DNA of 64,000 nt from Paludibacteraceae bacterium. GTDB taxonomy: Bacteria > Bacteroidota > Bacteroidia > Bacteroidales > Paludibacteraceae. Both the position numbers and the translations under genes were made by a program. This document shows positions 55,308-64,000 of this stretch, piece by piece (the first letter of the stretch is position 1; the number at the start of each line of letters is the position of its first letter). The notes below the pieces were generated by a model. The model was not told where the DNA came from, searched no databases, and saw only the letters and a list, made by a program, of their open reading frames with translations. Where the stretch lies: positions 41,461 to 105,460 of the forward strand of contig JAKSNP010000008.1 in NCBI GenBank assembly GCA_024399655.1. Reading direction: 5' to 3'.

Positions 55308-58300
55308 ATGAAAAAGCGACTCTTTATCCTTTTCTTCGCTATCCTTGGGGTATCATCTCTTTGTGCAACTGTAGTCTCTTCCAATAGCCTTATTTTCAAC
55401 CTCTCTGAGGCTGATTCCACGGCTTCTGTCGCCTGTCCTCTTTCTGGTCAGGCTGCTTATTCCGGAGATATCGTTATCCCCGATACTGTTTTCTTCGACA
55501 ATATCCCTTATGTGGTCTGCTCCATAGATAGTGCCGCTTTTAGTGATGCCGTTAATCTCACTTCCGTCATCTTGCCCGCTTCGCTCCAAAGTATCCGTTC
55601 TGATGCCTTCTCCGGCTGTACGGGACTTACGTTCGTCTCTTTCCCCCAGTGCATGAGGGAGATAGGCGACTTTGCGTTCTACTCCTGTTCCAACCTCCTT
55701 TATATATCCCTTCCCGATTCGCTCACCACAATCGGACGATACGCTTTTGCTAATTGTAAGGCGGTGTCGTCGCTCTCTTTCGGCAATAATATCACCACGA
55801 TCGGCGATTTCGCTTTTCAAAGTTGCTCCCACCTGTCATCTGTCTTTTTCCCCGAATCCCTCCTGCATATCGGTCGAGCCGTTTTTGAGCATTGCTACGC
55901 CCTTTCTCAAATCTCCCTCCCGCAGCATCTCCTCAAAATTGACAAGTATGCTTTTGCCGACTGCACCGCACTCTCTTCACTTGTTTGCCCGGCTTCTCTG
56001 CGTACACTCGATGACTATGCCTTCCGTGGATGCACTTCGCTCATTTCCGTCTCGCTCAACGAGGGACTCGCTTATCTCGGCGACTTCGCCTTCTCCGGTT
56101 GCTCCCGACTACCGTCGATTGGTATCCCTTCTTCTATCGACACTATCTATGCCTCCTTCATGTATTGCTCGTCTCTCGCGATTGTCTTACTCCCTGAGGG
56201 GGTACGGCATATCGACAAAAGCGCTTTTTCCGATTGCTCCAACCTCATCGAAATCAATTTCCCTGCCTCCCTACGTTCCATTGATTCTAACGCCTTTGTC
56301 AATTGCAGCAGCCTCACATCTGCCCTCCTCCCCGATTCGCTCTCATTTATAGGTGCCAGCGCTTTCTACGGATGCTCTTCGCTCACTCAGCTCCATTTGC
56401 CCGTTGCGCTCCGGCAAATCAACGATGGCGTCTTCTACGGATGCTCAGCACTCTCACAGGTCGTTTTCCCCGATTCGCTCGTCTCTATCGGCAACAACGC
56501 TTTCGCGGGATGTTCACATCTTAACGCTGTCGTCCTGCCACAATCCCTCAGTAGCTTGGGTGTTGCCGCCTTCTCCGGCTGCTCCAATCTGGCGTCGGTT
56601 TCCGTGCTCGGACCCGTTTCTGAGCTTTGGAACGAAACATTCGCTGATTGCTCCCGACTCACTCTCGTCAATCTCCCCTCTTCCGTCAAATCCATTGGAC
56701 GTGGCGTTTTTCGTAACTGCTCTGCGTTGAGGAATATCGATCTGCCGACACAACTGGAGCGTATTGAAGGCAATGCTTTCGAGGGATGTAGCCGCCTGAC
56801 TCAGATATATTTGCCCGACAACGTCATTAGTATCGGGAACGAAGCATTCAAAAATTGCTCCTTATTGTACCGCATCTATTTGGGTAAAAAAATATTCTAC
56901 ATCAATAGTGATGCTTTCGCCGACACTAACCTCCAAGCGGCTATTCTTAGAGGCTCTGCTTTTTCATCTGACTTGTATAACTTCTTTTCCAACTACTCTT
57001 GCTATATTTATTTCACTTGCCTCTCGGTTGGTTCCTTGAAGAATTACAAAAATCTTTATCCTGCTATTGCGAATCGGCTTTATACGCTGGATGGCTCCGA
57101 TTGGCGCTCTATCACCGTCGAATCCGACTCCGCCGGATATGTCGAATTTCTGCGCGACTACTCTTGCGACAACGATACCGTCATCTATCAGGCCGTCTGC
57201 ACTGCTCCCGACTCGGTCTTCACTCATTGGGAGGACGGTTCCACCGATAATCCGCGTATACGACTCGTCACCAATTTCCTGACCGATAAGGCCTATTTCG
57301 GACCCGCTAACCTCGCCGTCTCGTTCTACGATATCGATTCCGTACTCCTCTGGGAGGATTCCGTTCCGTATAATTCCATGCCCGTGTATCAAGGACCTGA
57401 ACCTGTTCAGCCTCAACAACCCGGATGTTCCTTCATTTTCCGTGGATGGCAACCGCAACTACAACCCGCCACCTCCGATTTCTCCTACTTTGCCGCCTAC
57501 GACACCGTCTATATCCAATACACCGTCTCCTTCTATAATGCCGACGGTCGATTTATCTATGATGTCAATGCTTTCTACGGTGATACGATATCCTTCCAAG
57601 GACCCGACCCGCAATTGCCGGCCACCGACTCCTGCCACTATCTTTTCTATGGTTGGTCGCCTGCCTTGCAGCCCGTTACAGGGGATGTTGTTTATACGGC
57701 CGTCTTCGACACCGTCGTCAATCGCTATCCCGTCTCTTTCTATGATTTTGACGGCTCGCTCATCCGTACTGATTCCCTGCCTTACGGTCAGTATCCCGAG
57801 TTCGGCTCACCGCTTCCCTCACGTCCCGCTACGCCCGAGTATACCTATCTCTTCCAATCGTGGGTTCCCGCTCTGGCGCCCGTCACTTCCGAAGCTTCGT
57901 ATCAGGCTTCCTATGCCGCTTCCCTCAATTCCTATACCGTCCTTTTCCTTGATGCTGACGGTTCGCCGCTTCGCTCCGTGGATTGCTTCTATGGCGAACT
58001 GCCGGTATTCGAAGGCCTGCAACCTGCTCATCCCGCTTCCGACTCCTGCCGTTATATCTTCCGTGGTTGGTCGCCCGACTTGCAGTCCGTTACCGAAGAT
58101 GCTGTCTATACCGCCGTCTTCGATACCATCGTCAATCGCTATCCCGTCGCGTTCTATCATTTCGATGGTTCGCTCCTCTTCTGCGATTCCCTGCCTTACG
58201 GACAGATGCCGGCGTTTGCTGATTCTGTTCCGGTCATGTCCGAGTCCCCCGAATTCGTCTATACTTTCCGCGGTTGGATGCCGGCTCCTGTTCCGGTTAG

Positions 58301-58868
58301 GGCTGCCGCTTCTTATGTGGCTTTGTTTGATGCGGATGTACGCACTTATCCCGTCTCGTTCTATGATTTCGACGGTTCGCTGATTGCGCGTGAAGATTAT
58401 CGTTACGGCTCCTATCCCCATTTTGATGGGGCTGATCCCGTCCGTGATGATACGCCGGCCTTTTCGTATGCCTTCACGGGGTGGTCGCCTGCTTTCTCCG
58501 TAGTGCTGGATACGGCGGCTTATGTCGCTCAGTACGACAGTTTAATCAATTCTTACACGGTTTCGGCCGTAGCCGAGCACGGAACGGTTACAGGTACGGG
58601 CACCTACGTGTATGGAACGGAGGTTATGTTGTTGGCTCTTCCGGATGACGGTTTCGAGTTCTCGTCCTGGTCGGATGGTGAAGTGGCTAATCCTCGGACT
58701 ATTGTGGTGGAGTCTGATGTCGAGGTTGAGGCTTGGTTTGTTGAGTCGTCCACGTCGTTGGATGAATCGGAATCTTCGTCGTCGGTAGTCAAGTTCATTC
58801 ACAACGGCAGTTTGTATCTTTTCCGCAACGGTCATTTGTTCACCGTTCAGGGTCAACTGGTCAAGTGA
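55308..58868 (+). CDS. Surface protein: BspA leucine-rich repeats plus Listeria-Bacteroides repeats
   Basis: 1,186 residues from the ATG at 55308, which gives a clean signal peptide (MKKRLFILFFAILGVSSLCA). The frame is open 48 codons upstream, but those residues are not signal-like. Residues about 30-555 are roughly 21 LRR_5 units of the IGDFAFSGCSRLPSIGIP type. From about 660 come six Flg_new-type Listeria-Bacteroides repeats (V-S-F-Y-D-F-D-G ... Y-G ... F-x-G-W-S-P), then one divergent InlB repeat (HGTVTGTGTYVYG, SSWSDGEVANPR), a Ser-rich linker and the 22-residue GQ tail. The final 390 codons are repeated in the next gene. Likely a surface adhesin. Confidence 0.87.
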   Translation: MKKRLFILFFAILGVSSLCATVVSSNSLIFNLSEADSTASVACPLSGQAAYSGDIVIPDTVFFDNIPYVVCSIDSAAFSDAVNLTSVILPASLQSIRSDAFSGCTGLTFVSFPQCMREIGDFAFYSCSNLLYISLPDSLTTIGRYAFANCKAVSSLSFGNNITTIGDFAFQSCSHLSSVFFPESLLHIGRAVFEHCYALSQISLPQHLLKIDKYAFADCTALSSLVCPASLRTLDDYAFRGCTSLISVSLNEGLAYLGDFAFSGCSRLPSIGIPSSIDTIYASFMYCSSLAIVLLPEGVRHIDKSAFSDCSNLIEINFPASLRSIDSNAFVNCSSLTSALLPDSLSFIGASAFYGCSSLTQLHLPVALRQINDGVFYGCSALSQVVFPDSLVSIGNNAFAGCSHLNAVVLPQSLSSLGVAAFSGCSNLASVSVLGPVSELWNETFADCSRLTLVNLPSSVKSIGRGVFRNCSALRNIDLPTQLERIEGNAFEGCSRLTQIYLPDNVISIGNEAFKNCSLLYRIYLGKKIFYINSDAFADTNLQAAILRGSAFSSDLYNFFSNYSCYIYFTCLSVGSLKNYKNLYPAIANRLYTLDGSDWRSITVESDSAGYVEFLRDYSCDNDTVIYQAVCTAPDSVFTHWEDGSTDNPRIRLVTNFLTDKAYFGPANLAVSFYDIDSVLLWEDSVPYNSMPVYQGPEPVQPQQPGCSFIFRGWQPQLQPATSDFSYFAAYDTVYIQYTVSFYNADGRFIYDVNAFYGDTISFQGPDPQLPATDSCHYLFYGWSPALQPVTGDVVYTAVFDTVVNRYPVSFYDFDGSLIRTDSLPYGQYPEFGSPLPSRPATPEYTYLFQSWVPALAPVTSEASYQASYAASLNSYTVLFLDADGSPLRSVDCFYGELPVFEGLQPAHPASDSCRYIFRGWSPDLQSVTEDAVYTAVFDTIVNRYPVAFYHFDGSLLFCDSLPYGQMPAFADSVPVMSESPEFVYTFRGWMPAPVPVRAAASYVALFDADVRTYPVSFYDFDGSLIAREDYRYGSYPHFDGADPVRDDTPAFSYAFTGWSPAFSVVLDTAAYVAQYDSLINSYTVSAVAEHGTVTGTGTYVYGTEVMLLALPDDGFEFSSWSDGEVANPRTIVVESDVEVEAWFVESSTSLDESESSSSVVKFIHNGSLYLFRNGHLFTVQGQLVK

Positions 58869-58880
58869 TAGATTTGCCTT
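57711..58880 (+). repeat. 1,170-bp direct repeat, copy A
   Basis: Matches 62016-63185 (offset 4,305). The encoded protein ends are identical, and every DNA segment I compared matched exactly. Two mismatches at 57698 and 57710 mark the left edge. The repeat runs 12 bp past the stop codon. Confidence 0.93.
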
Positions 58881-58916
58881 CGGCAATTCCCGATTGCGCA
58901 TCGTGCATTAAGAAAA

Positions 58917-58948
58917 ATGAGTTCGGTTTCTCGAGCTCATTTTTTTTC
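58917..58948 (+). terminator. Terminator of the LRR/InlB-repeat gene
   Basis: ATGAGTTCG (58917-58925) pairs with CGAGCTCAT (58932-58940), one G-T pair, followed by a T-run to 58948. Confidence 0.85.
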
Positions 58949-59084
58949 CTCTCCCTATCCGCTGCATAGCCAATTGTGCTTTGAGCGTTGTGAATTGTGC
59001 ATAAATAACGCCGCTCCGCTCCTGTTTGGCATAAAATTTGTGAAAAAAATTAATATATCTTATTATATTAAAATAATTGTTTTT

Positions 59085-62000
59085 ATGATACGATTATCTA
59101 AATCTTTTTTGCTGGTACTTATTCTTTTGTGTTGTCCTTTTATGTCTTTTGCCGAACTTACATGGGATGGCAATTCCTCTCCTTGGACCAATGGTTCCGG
59201 CACGGCTGATGATCCTTTTCTGATCGAAACGCCACAACAATTATCCTATCTCTCCGATATGGTGAGTGAGGGGATGCATTCCTATGCGGATACCTTTTTC
59301 CTGCAAACCGAAGATCTGAATCTTAATAATCAATTGTGGACGCCTATCGGAGTTTCTGCATCTTCTGCGTTCCAGGGCAATTACGACGGAGGTGGTAAAT
59401 ACATCAAAAATATTCAATTTGATGGTTTGAATAATAATTATATTGCCTTGTTCGGATATGTTATGTCCGGGTCGATTAGCAATCTTACCGTTCAAGGTGC
59501 GCTCACTTCTACTGCTTCTAAAAATTATATGGCGGCTATCGTGGCATCCGGCATTGATGTCTCATTAACCAATTGTATGAATAAATCGAATGTGCCTGTA
59601 TCAATAAGATATGCCGGTGGAATTATTGCCTACATTGATGGCGGTTCGGTTACCAGATGTTCCAATATTGGAGCCGTCTCTACTGATATCAACATTTTAT
59701 ATGCTGTATCTTATGCCGGTGGAATCGTAGGAAATGTTAACGGTAACGTGGTCATCACACAATGCAGCAATACGGGGTGCGTTTCTGCTACCTCTTCTTC
59801 TTATTCCACCTACGCCACAGCCTATGCCGGAGGTATCGTTGGATGTAGTTCCGGAATTACAGGATGTTCCTATTGCTTTGCGCGTGGTTCGGTTATAGCT
59901 AATGTTCTTACTGAGGCGGGAGTCAAATATGCACGAGCTTATGGTATTGGCTACAATATTAATGCTTCCGATTGTTATTTTGCCGGCACCATAAAAGCTA
60001 GTTACGCATCGGGAGGCATTAGCAACATGAATAGCACCAATTGCTATTGTAATAATGATTGTGGCGCTTTTTCAAGTTACTCTGAAGTATCCAGAACTCT
60101 CAATCAAATGAAAACGGAAACATTTGTCAATCAGATTAATAATGGGCAGTATGTCTTCCGTATGGATTACTCTGATATCAATGATGGATTCCCTGTGCTC
60201 GCTTGGCAACAACCGGTTATCTACTTTTCCGTACGTGGCTATGGGATTGAAAACAGAGGTACGGTGATTGGAGGCGGTGAATATGTTTTGGAAGACACTG
60301 CCACTGTCGAAGCGGTTCCTAATAGCGGTTGCTATTTTGTATCTTGGTCGGATGGTGTTACGGATAATCCCCGTAGCCTGAAGGTGACCAAGGATACGAT
60401 ATTGGTTGCTATTTTCGCCCAAATGCCAATCGCGTCTATATATCAGGATTGTTCCAAAAATGGCCCCGACTTAGCTTCGCAAAACAATAATGATACTTCC
60501 GAAAATGGATTTGAGATGGTTGATTTGGGACTCTCTGTGTATTGGGCTACTACTAATGTGGGAGCCTCTTCACCGGAAGACCGCGGCAACTGTTTTGCTT
60601 GGGGAGAAGTCGCTCCCAAAAACGAATATACGTTTAATACCTATATCTACTCCGGCGATACATATAATACCTTTTCTAAATACTGCACCGATAGCTCCTA
60701 TGGCACCGTTGACAATCTTACTACACTCTTGCCCTCTGATGATGCCGCTTATGTCAATTGGGGGGGCAAGTGGCGAATGCCCACTAAGAATGAATGGGAT
60801 GAACTTCATAGACAATGCACCTTTTCCGATACTACGCTGAATGGAGTGTCTGGCTTTCAAGTCACCGGCAGAAACGGCAATTCTATTTTTCTTCCTTTTG
60901 TTAATATGGTGAGCGGATATAGTTACGAAGCCGGAGATGTCGATGTTGGCTTCTATTGGTCTTCCTCGCTTTTCTCCGGCAACCCGAGATCAGCGTATGA
61001 TTTCCGATTCACTCAGGGAGAATATGTTTCCGTCTTGGAGAATATCCGCGCTTATGGTGAAGCTGTCCGTCCTGTGCTTCCACGAAACACTCGCACACTT
61101 ACGCTTTATGCCGATGGATGCGATTCTCCCGCTATATTTACTTATCCTGCCGGCGAATCGGTCTACGTGAATGCGACTCCCTTGGAGAATGGCCACTTCG
61201 TCGCTTGGTCTGATGGTGTTACCGACAATCCCCGTTCGGTCATCATGACCAACGACAATTCCTTTACTGCCATTTTCGCTTTCAACGAATATACCGTCAA
61301 TGGCGAAACTCATCTGTCTGGAGATCAAATTACACTCACCGCTCCGGATTCCGCTTGCTGTTCGTTCAGCAGTTGGAGCGACGGAGCAACCGCTAATCCG
61401 TATGTGTTTACTTTGACAAAGGATACCGACATCACTCCGATTTATACCTTGAATCAATTCACCATCTCCGCTTCTGCTACCAACGGATCAGTATCAGGTG
61501 CGGGTACGTATAATTGTGGTGATGAAGTTACTTTGACTGCTACTCCGGCTACTGGATACCACTTTGTGGCTTGGAATGATAACAACTCCGATAACCCCCG
61601 TGTCATGATCTTGACACAGGATACTTCGTTTACCGCTACCTTCGCTCTCAACGAGCATACCGTCAATGGCGAGACGCATTTGTATGGAGATCCTGTTCTT
61701 CTTATGGCTTCTGATTCCACCTGCTATACCTTCAGTAAATGGAGCAATGGAGCAACCGCTAATCCGTATGTGTTTACTTTGACAAAGGATACCGTCATCA
61801 CTCCGATTTATACCTTGAATCGCTATCAGATTACATGGAATGGCGAGAACGGAAATATTCTGGAGCAAGACAGCCTTGATTGCGGAGATATGCCTGTATT
61901 CAGCGGGGCTGTTCCTCAAAAGCCCGCAACAGCGCAATACACCTATACGTTCAGCGGTTGGTATCCTGCTGTAACGGAAGCAGCCGCTAATACGGTTTAT

Positions 62001-63173
62001 ACCGCCGTCTTCGATACCGTCGTCAATCGCTATCCCGTCTCTTTCTATGATTTTGACGGCTCGCTCATCCGTACTGATTCCCTGCCTTACGGTCAGTATC
62101 CCGAGTTCGGCTCACCGCTTCCCTCACGTCCCGCTACGCCCGAGTATACCTATCTCTTCCAATCGTGGGTTCCCGCTCTGGCGCCCGTCACTTCCGAAGC
62201 TTCGTATCAGGCTTCCTATGCCGCTTCCCTCAATTCCTATACCGTCCTTTTCCTTGATGCTGACGGTTCGCCGCTTCGCTCCGTGGATTGCTTCTATGGC
62301 GAACTGCCGGTATTCGAAGGCCTGCAACCTGCTCATCCCGCTTCCGACTCCTGCCGTTATATCTTCCGTGGTTGGTCGCCCGACTTGCAGTCCGTTACCG
62401 AAGATGCTGTCTATACCGCCGTCTTCGATACCATCGTCAATCGCTATCCCGTCGCGTTCTATCATTTCGATGGTTCGCTCCTCTTCTGCGATTCCCTGCC
62501 TTACGGACAGATGCCGGCGTTTGCTGATTCTGTTCCGGTCATGTCCGAGTCCCCCGAATTCGTCTATACTTTCCGCGGTTGGATGCCGGCTCCTGTTCCG
62601 GTTAGGGCTGCCGCTTCTTATGTGGCTTTGTTTGATGCGGATGTACGCACTTATCCCGTCTCGTTCTATGATTTCGACGGTTCGCTGATTGCGCGTGAAG
62701 ATTATCGTTACGGCTCCTATCCCCATTTTGATGGGGCTGATCCCGTCCGTGATGATACGCCGGCCTTTTCGTATGCCTTCACGGGGTGGTCGCCTGCTTT
62801 CTCCGTAGTGCTGGATACGGCGGCTTATGTCGCTCAGTACGACAGTTTAATCAATTCTTACACGGTTTCGGCCGTAGCCGAGCACGGAACGGTTACAGGT
62901 ACGGGCACCTACGTGTATGGAACGGAGGTTATGTTGTTGGCTCTTCCGGATGACGGTTTCGAGTTCTCGTCCTGGTCGGATGGTGAAGTGGCTAATCCTC
63001 GGACTATTGTGGTGGAGTCTGATGTCGAGGTTGAGGCTTGGTTTGTTGAGTCGTCCACGTCGTTGGATGAATCGGAATCTTCGTCGTCGGTAGTCAAGTT
63101 CATTCACAACGGCAGTTTGTATCTTTTCCGCAACGGTCATTTGTTCACCGTTCAGGGTCAACTGGTCAAGTGA
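59085..63173 (+). CDS. Surface protein: GLUG-like, Fibrobacter-type paralogous domain and InlB-like repeats
   Basis: 1,362 residues from the ATG at 59085, where a signal peptide begins (LVLILLCCPFMSFA). Upstream in-frame codons cross the previous gene's terminator. Residues about 20-340 are a beta-rich GLUG-like domain (GNYDGGGKYIKNIQF, YAGGIVGNVNG). Residues about 480-670 match the Fibrobacter major paralogous domain (LGLSVYWATTNVGASSPED, WGGKWRMPTKNEWDEL). Then come four to five divergent InlB repeats (WSDGVTDNPRS and WSNGATANPY types). The last part repeats the preceding gene: four Listeria-Bacteroides repeats, one divergent repeat and the same GQ tail. It looks like a surface protein built on the same display stalk as its neighbour. 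Confidence 0.87.
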   Translation: MIRLSKSFLLVLILLCCPFMSFAELTWDGNSSPWTNGSGTADDPFLIETPQQLSYLSDMVSEGMHSYADTFFLQTEDLNLNNQLWTPIGVSASSAFQGNYDGGGKYIKNIQFDGLNNNYIALFGYVMSGSISNLTVQGALTSTASKNYMAAIVASGIDVSLTNCMNKSNVPVSIRYAGGIIAYIDGGSVTRCSNIGAVSTDINILYAVSYAGGIVGNVNGNVVITQCSNTGCVSATSSSYSTYATAYAGGIVGCSSGITGCSYCFARGSVIANVLTEAGVKYARAYGIGYNINASDCYFAGTIKASYASGGISNMNSTNCYCNNDCGAFSSYSEVSRTLNQMKTETFVNQINNGQYVFRMDYSDINDGFPVLAWQQPVIYFSVRGYGIENRGTVIGGGEYVLEDTATVEAVPNSGCYFVSWSDGVTDNPRSLKVTKDTILVAIFAQMPIASIYQDCSKNGPDLASQNNNDTSENGFEMVDLGLSVYWATTNVGASSPEDRGNCFAWGEVAPKNEYTFNTYIYSGDTYNTFSKYCTDSSYGTVDNLTTLLPSDDAAYVNWGGKWRMPTKNEWDELHRQCTFSDTTLNGVSGFQVTGRNGNSIFLPFVNMVSGYSYEAGDVDVGFYWSSSLFSGNPRSAYDFRFTQGEYVSVLENIRAYGEAVRPVLPRNTRTLTLYADGCDSPAIFTYPAGESVYVNATPLENGHFVAWSDGVTDNPRSVIMTNDNSFTAIFAFNEYTVNGETHLSGDQITLTAPDSACCSFSSWSDGATANPYVFTLTKDTDITPIYTLNQFTISASATNGSVSGAGTYNCGDEVTLTATPATGYHFVAWNDNNSDNPRVMILTQDTSFTATFALNEHTVNGETHLYGDPVLLMASDSTCYTFSKWSNGATANPYVFTLTKDTVITPIYTLNRYQITWNGENGNILEQDSLDCGDMPVFSGAVPQKPATAQYTYTFSGWYPAVTEAAANTVYTAVFDTVVNRYPVSFYDFDGSLIRTDSLPYGQYPEFGSPLPSRPATPEYTYLFQSWVPALAPVTSEASYQASYAASLNSYTVLFLDADGSPLRSVDCFYGELPVFEGLQPAHPASDSCRYIFRGWSPDLQSVTEDAVYTAVFDTIVNRYPVAFYHFDGSLLFCDSLPYGQMPAFADSVPVMSESPEFVYTFRGWMPAPVPVRAAASYVALFDADVRTYPVSFYDFDGSLIAREDYRYGSYPHFDGADPVRDDTPAFSYAFTGWSPAFSVVLDTAAYVAQYDSLINSYTVSAVAEHGTVTGTGTYVYGTEVMLLALPDDGFEFSSWSDGEVANPRTIVVESDVEVEAWFVESSTSLDESESSSSVVKFIHNGSLYLFRNGHLFTVQGQLVK

Positions 63174-63185
63174 TAGATTTGCCTT
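62016..63185 (+). repeat. 1,170-bp direct repeat, copy B
   Basis: Apparently identical to 57711-58880. After 63185 the sequence diverges (TGTC in place of CGGC) but returns to similar CAATTCCCGAT and GTGCATCGTGCATTA elements. Confidence 0.93.
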
Positions 63186-63272
63186 TGTCAATTCCCGATC
63201 GTGCATCGTGCATTAATTAAGCTGCATAGCAGTCTACGTCCTCGTCAATTGTGCATCCAAATAATCCGTCAT

Positions 63273-63301
63273 AGCACTTGCAGAAATGCGAGTGCTTTTT
63301 T
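63273..63301 (+). terminator. Terminator of the last giant gene
   Basis: AGCACTTGCA (63273-63282), loop GAAA, TGCGAGTGCT (63287-63296), then T to 63301. One G-T pair in a 10-bp stem. Confidence 0.85.
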
Positions 63302-63532
63302 TGTGACTTGGTGGATTTTGTGTGTGCCTTGGTGGATTTTTTTTGAGTTTTGATGACGAGGGAGAAATGTTAAAAATTATATTAACAAATGGGCGAAAAA
63401 TGGGCGGAATTACACAAAGGTGTCTAAACAACTTTATGTAAAACGGATATAACGAGAAGATATTCAGCGGATTATAAGGAGTGAAAAATCGGTTAATAAT
63501 GTTAATGCGGAAAGGGCTGAGGGAAAGAAAAA

Positions 63533-63564
63533 TTTGGAAAATTCAGAAAAATGTTGTACCTTTG
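63533..63564 (+). promoter_or_regulatory. Promoter of the structured leader
   Basis: TTTG (63533-63536), 20-bp spacer, TACCTTTG (63557-63564). Transcription should begin near 63571. Confidence 0.8.
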
Positions 63565-63570
63565 CACTCG

Positions 63571-63935
63571 GAATTGGATAATTCGACTGCCCCTTAGTGC
63601 CTTGCCCGTATTCGGGCATGAGCCGGACGGAGTTATCCATTTTTCAAATTGAACTGTTGGTACATGACTAACGTCCGCGGAATTGTACTGCGGTTTGGTA
63701 TATACCAATATTCTATCCGAAGGAAGAGTGGAAAGAGCCGCCGCCAACCCTTTATGGGAGAAAGTATGAGGAGTTGCTCGTCCTCACTTTGGATAGTTAT
63801 CAAGTCGGCTGATTTCGCCTTTTGTTCCCGACTATAAACAAGCAACTAATGGCATGCAGATTGGGGCATGTCGAAAGGCGTGCCCCAATTGCTGTCTATA
63901 GGCGAATAGTGTTAAATTATTAAATCATTTTTATT
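63571..63935 (+). ncRNA. Candidate structured leader or non-coding RNA
   Basis: About 365 bases between promoter and start codon contain several strong stems. TGGATAA (63575-63581) pairs with TTATCCA (63633-63639) and encloses TGCCCG/CGGGCA. TTGGTATATACCAA (63695-63708) is a palindrome. CTATCCGAAG (63713-63722) pairs with CTTTGGATAG (63787-63796) and encloses TGAGGA/TCCTCA. ATTGGGGCATG pairs with CGTGCCCCAAT near 63860-63889. No T-run follows the last hairpin. Short frames within it (62 codons at 63649) are not protein-like. I recognise no known RNA class. Confidence 0.45.
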
Positions 63936-64000
63936 ATGAACGAAACTATTCGTGAAAGCCAAATCGAGTGGCTCAAAAACTCGCTCCGTTCCGCATTGTT
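63936..64000 (+). CDS. Start of an unidentified gene (cut by right edge)
   Basis: The ATG at 63936 opens a frame that runs to the window end, with 21 full codons visible: MNETIRESQIEWLKNSLRSA and one Leu. The stretch looks helical and has no signal peptide. It is too short to identify. It is preceded by the structured leader and an AT-rich segment. Confidence 0.6.
   Translation, partial: MNETIRESQIEWLKNSLRSAL

Noticed and set aside
57819-58421. 200-codon minus-strand frame, repeated exactly at 62124-62726
   Set aside because: The exact duplication only mirrors the 1,170-bp repeat. The translation is low-complexity (Arg/Ile/Glu-rich) and antisense to the InlB-like repeats.
63649-63837. Possible 62-codon gene in the leader before the last gene
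   Set aside because: It crosses both strands of the strong stem 63713-63722/63787-63796 and has no protein-like pattern; a structured RNA explains the region better.
63571-63935. tmRNA, RNase P RNA or a cobalamin/TPP/FMN riboswitch
   Set aside because: I looked for the conserved cores of each as I remember them (tmRNA CCA end, RNase P GAGGAAAGUCC, riboswitch consensus boxes) and found none.

Overview
The window looks like chromosome from an anaerobic member of the Bacteroidales (phylum Bacteroidota). The evidence is: many promoters with the Bacteroidota pattern of a TTTG box near -33 and a TAnnTTTG box near -7, spaced 18-20 bp apart; a PorT-type protein of the type IX secretion system (T9SS); BspA-type leucine-rich repeat and Listeria-Bacteroides repeat proteins; SusC-like outer-membrane barrels carrying a carboxypeptidase-regulatory domain; a Na+-pumping methylmalonyl-CoA decarboxylase operon (succinate to propionate); and a strongly expressed tryptophanase. 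I cannot name genus or species. No rRNA, tRNA, CRISPR array, transposase or prophage was seen.

Layout. 1-7.6 kb: 3' part of a giant secreted protein with 26 cadherin-like repeats and a T9SS-like tail. 7.7-8.7 kb: fused DAHP synthase/chorismate mutase. 8.7-9.5 kb: repeat-rich non-coding DNA. 9.6-10.5 kb: two small lipoproteins. 10.6-16.2 kb: housekeeping genes metK (with a possible SAM-II-like riboswitch), lspA, a DUF4296 lipoprotein, then rplM-rpsI-rpsB-tsf. 16.4-19.3 kb: a TonB-receptor-like barrel. 19.3-27.2 kb, minus strand: a tightly overlapping cluster rho-aroQ-barrel-porT-beta-helix lipoprotein-ribF. 27.3-28.5 kb: mtaB. 28.9-33.0 kb, minus: mce-mmdA-oadG-mmdC-oadB. 33.2-36.6 kb: histidine kinase, ispE (3' ends overlapping antisense) and tnaA. 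36.8-42.4 kb, minus: BspA-like protein, dnaK, a THUMP-like methyltransferase, a small lipoprotein. 42.6-47.8 kb, plus: glucosaminidase-LysM, DUF721, mutS2, a barrel, a metallophosphoesterase. 48-63.2 kb: three very large exported repeat proteins with folK and comEC between the first two. 63.5-64 kb: promoter, long structured leader and the start of a new gene.

How it fits together. The metabolic genes describe an amino-acid- and succinate-fermenting anaerobe. PorT plus the tailed giant proteins imply a T9SS-displayed cell surface. The most unusual parts are in the right third. The last two giant genes share a 1,170-bp stretch of DNA, apparently identical, covering their 3' ends. An 11-unit repeat protein belongs to no family I recognise. 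A dispersed family of short perfect hairpins fills the gaps between these genes, and similar sequence has entered the comEC reading frame twice.

Limits: everything was read by eye. Family names rest on remembered motifs, RNA structures were drawn by hand, and no database was searched.
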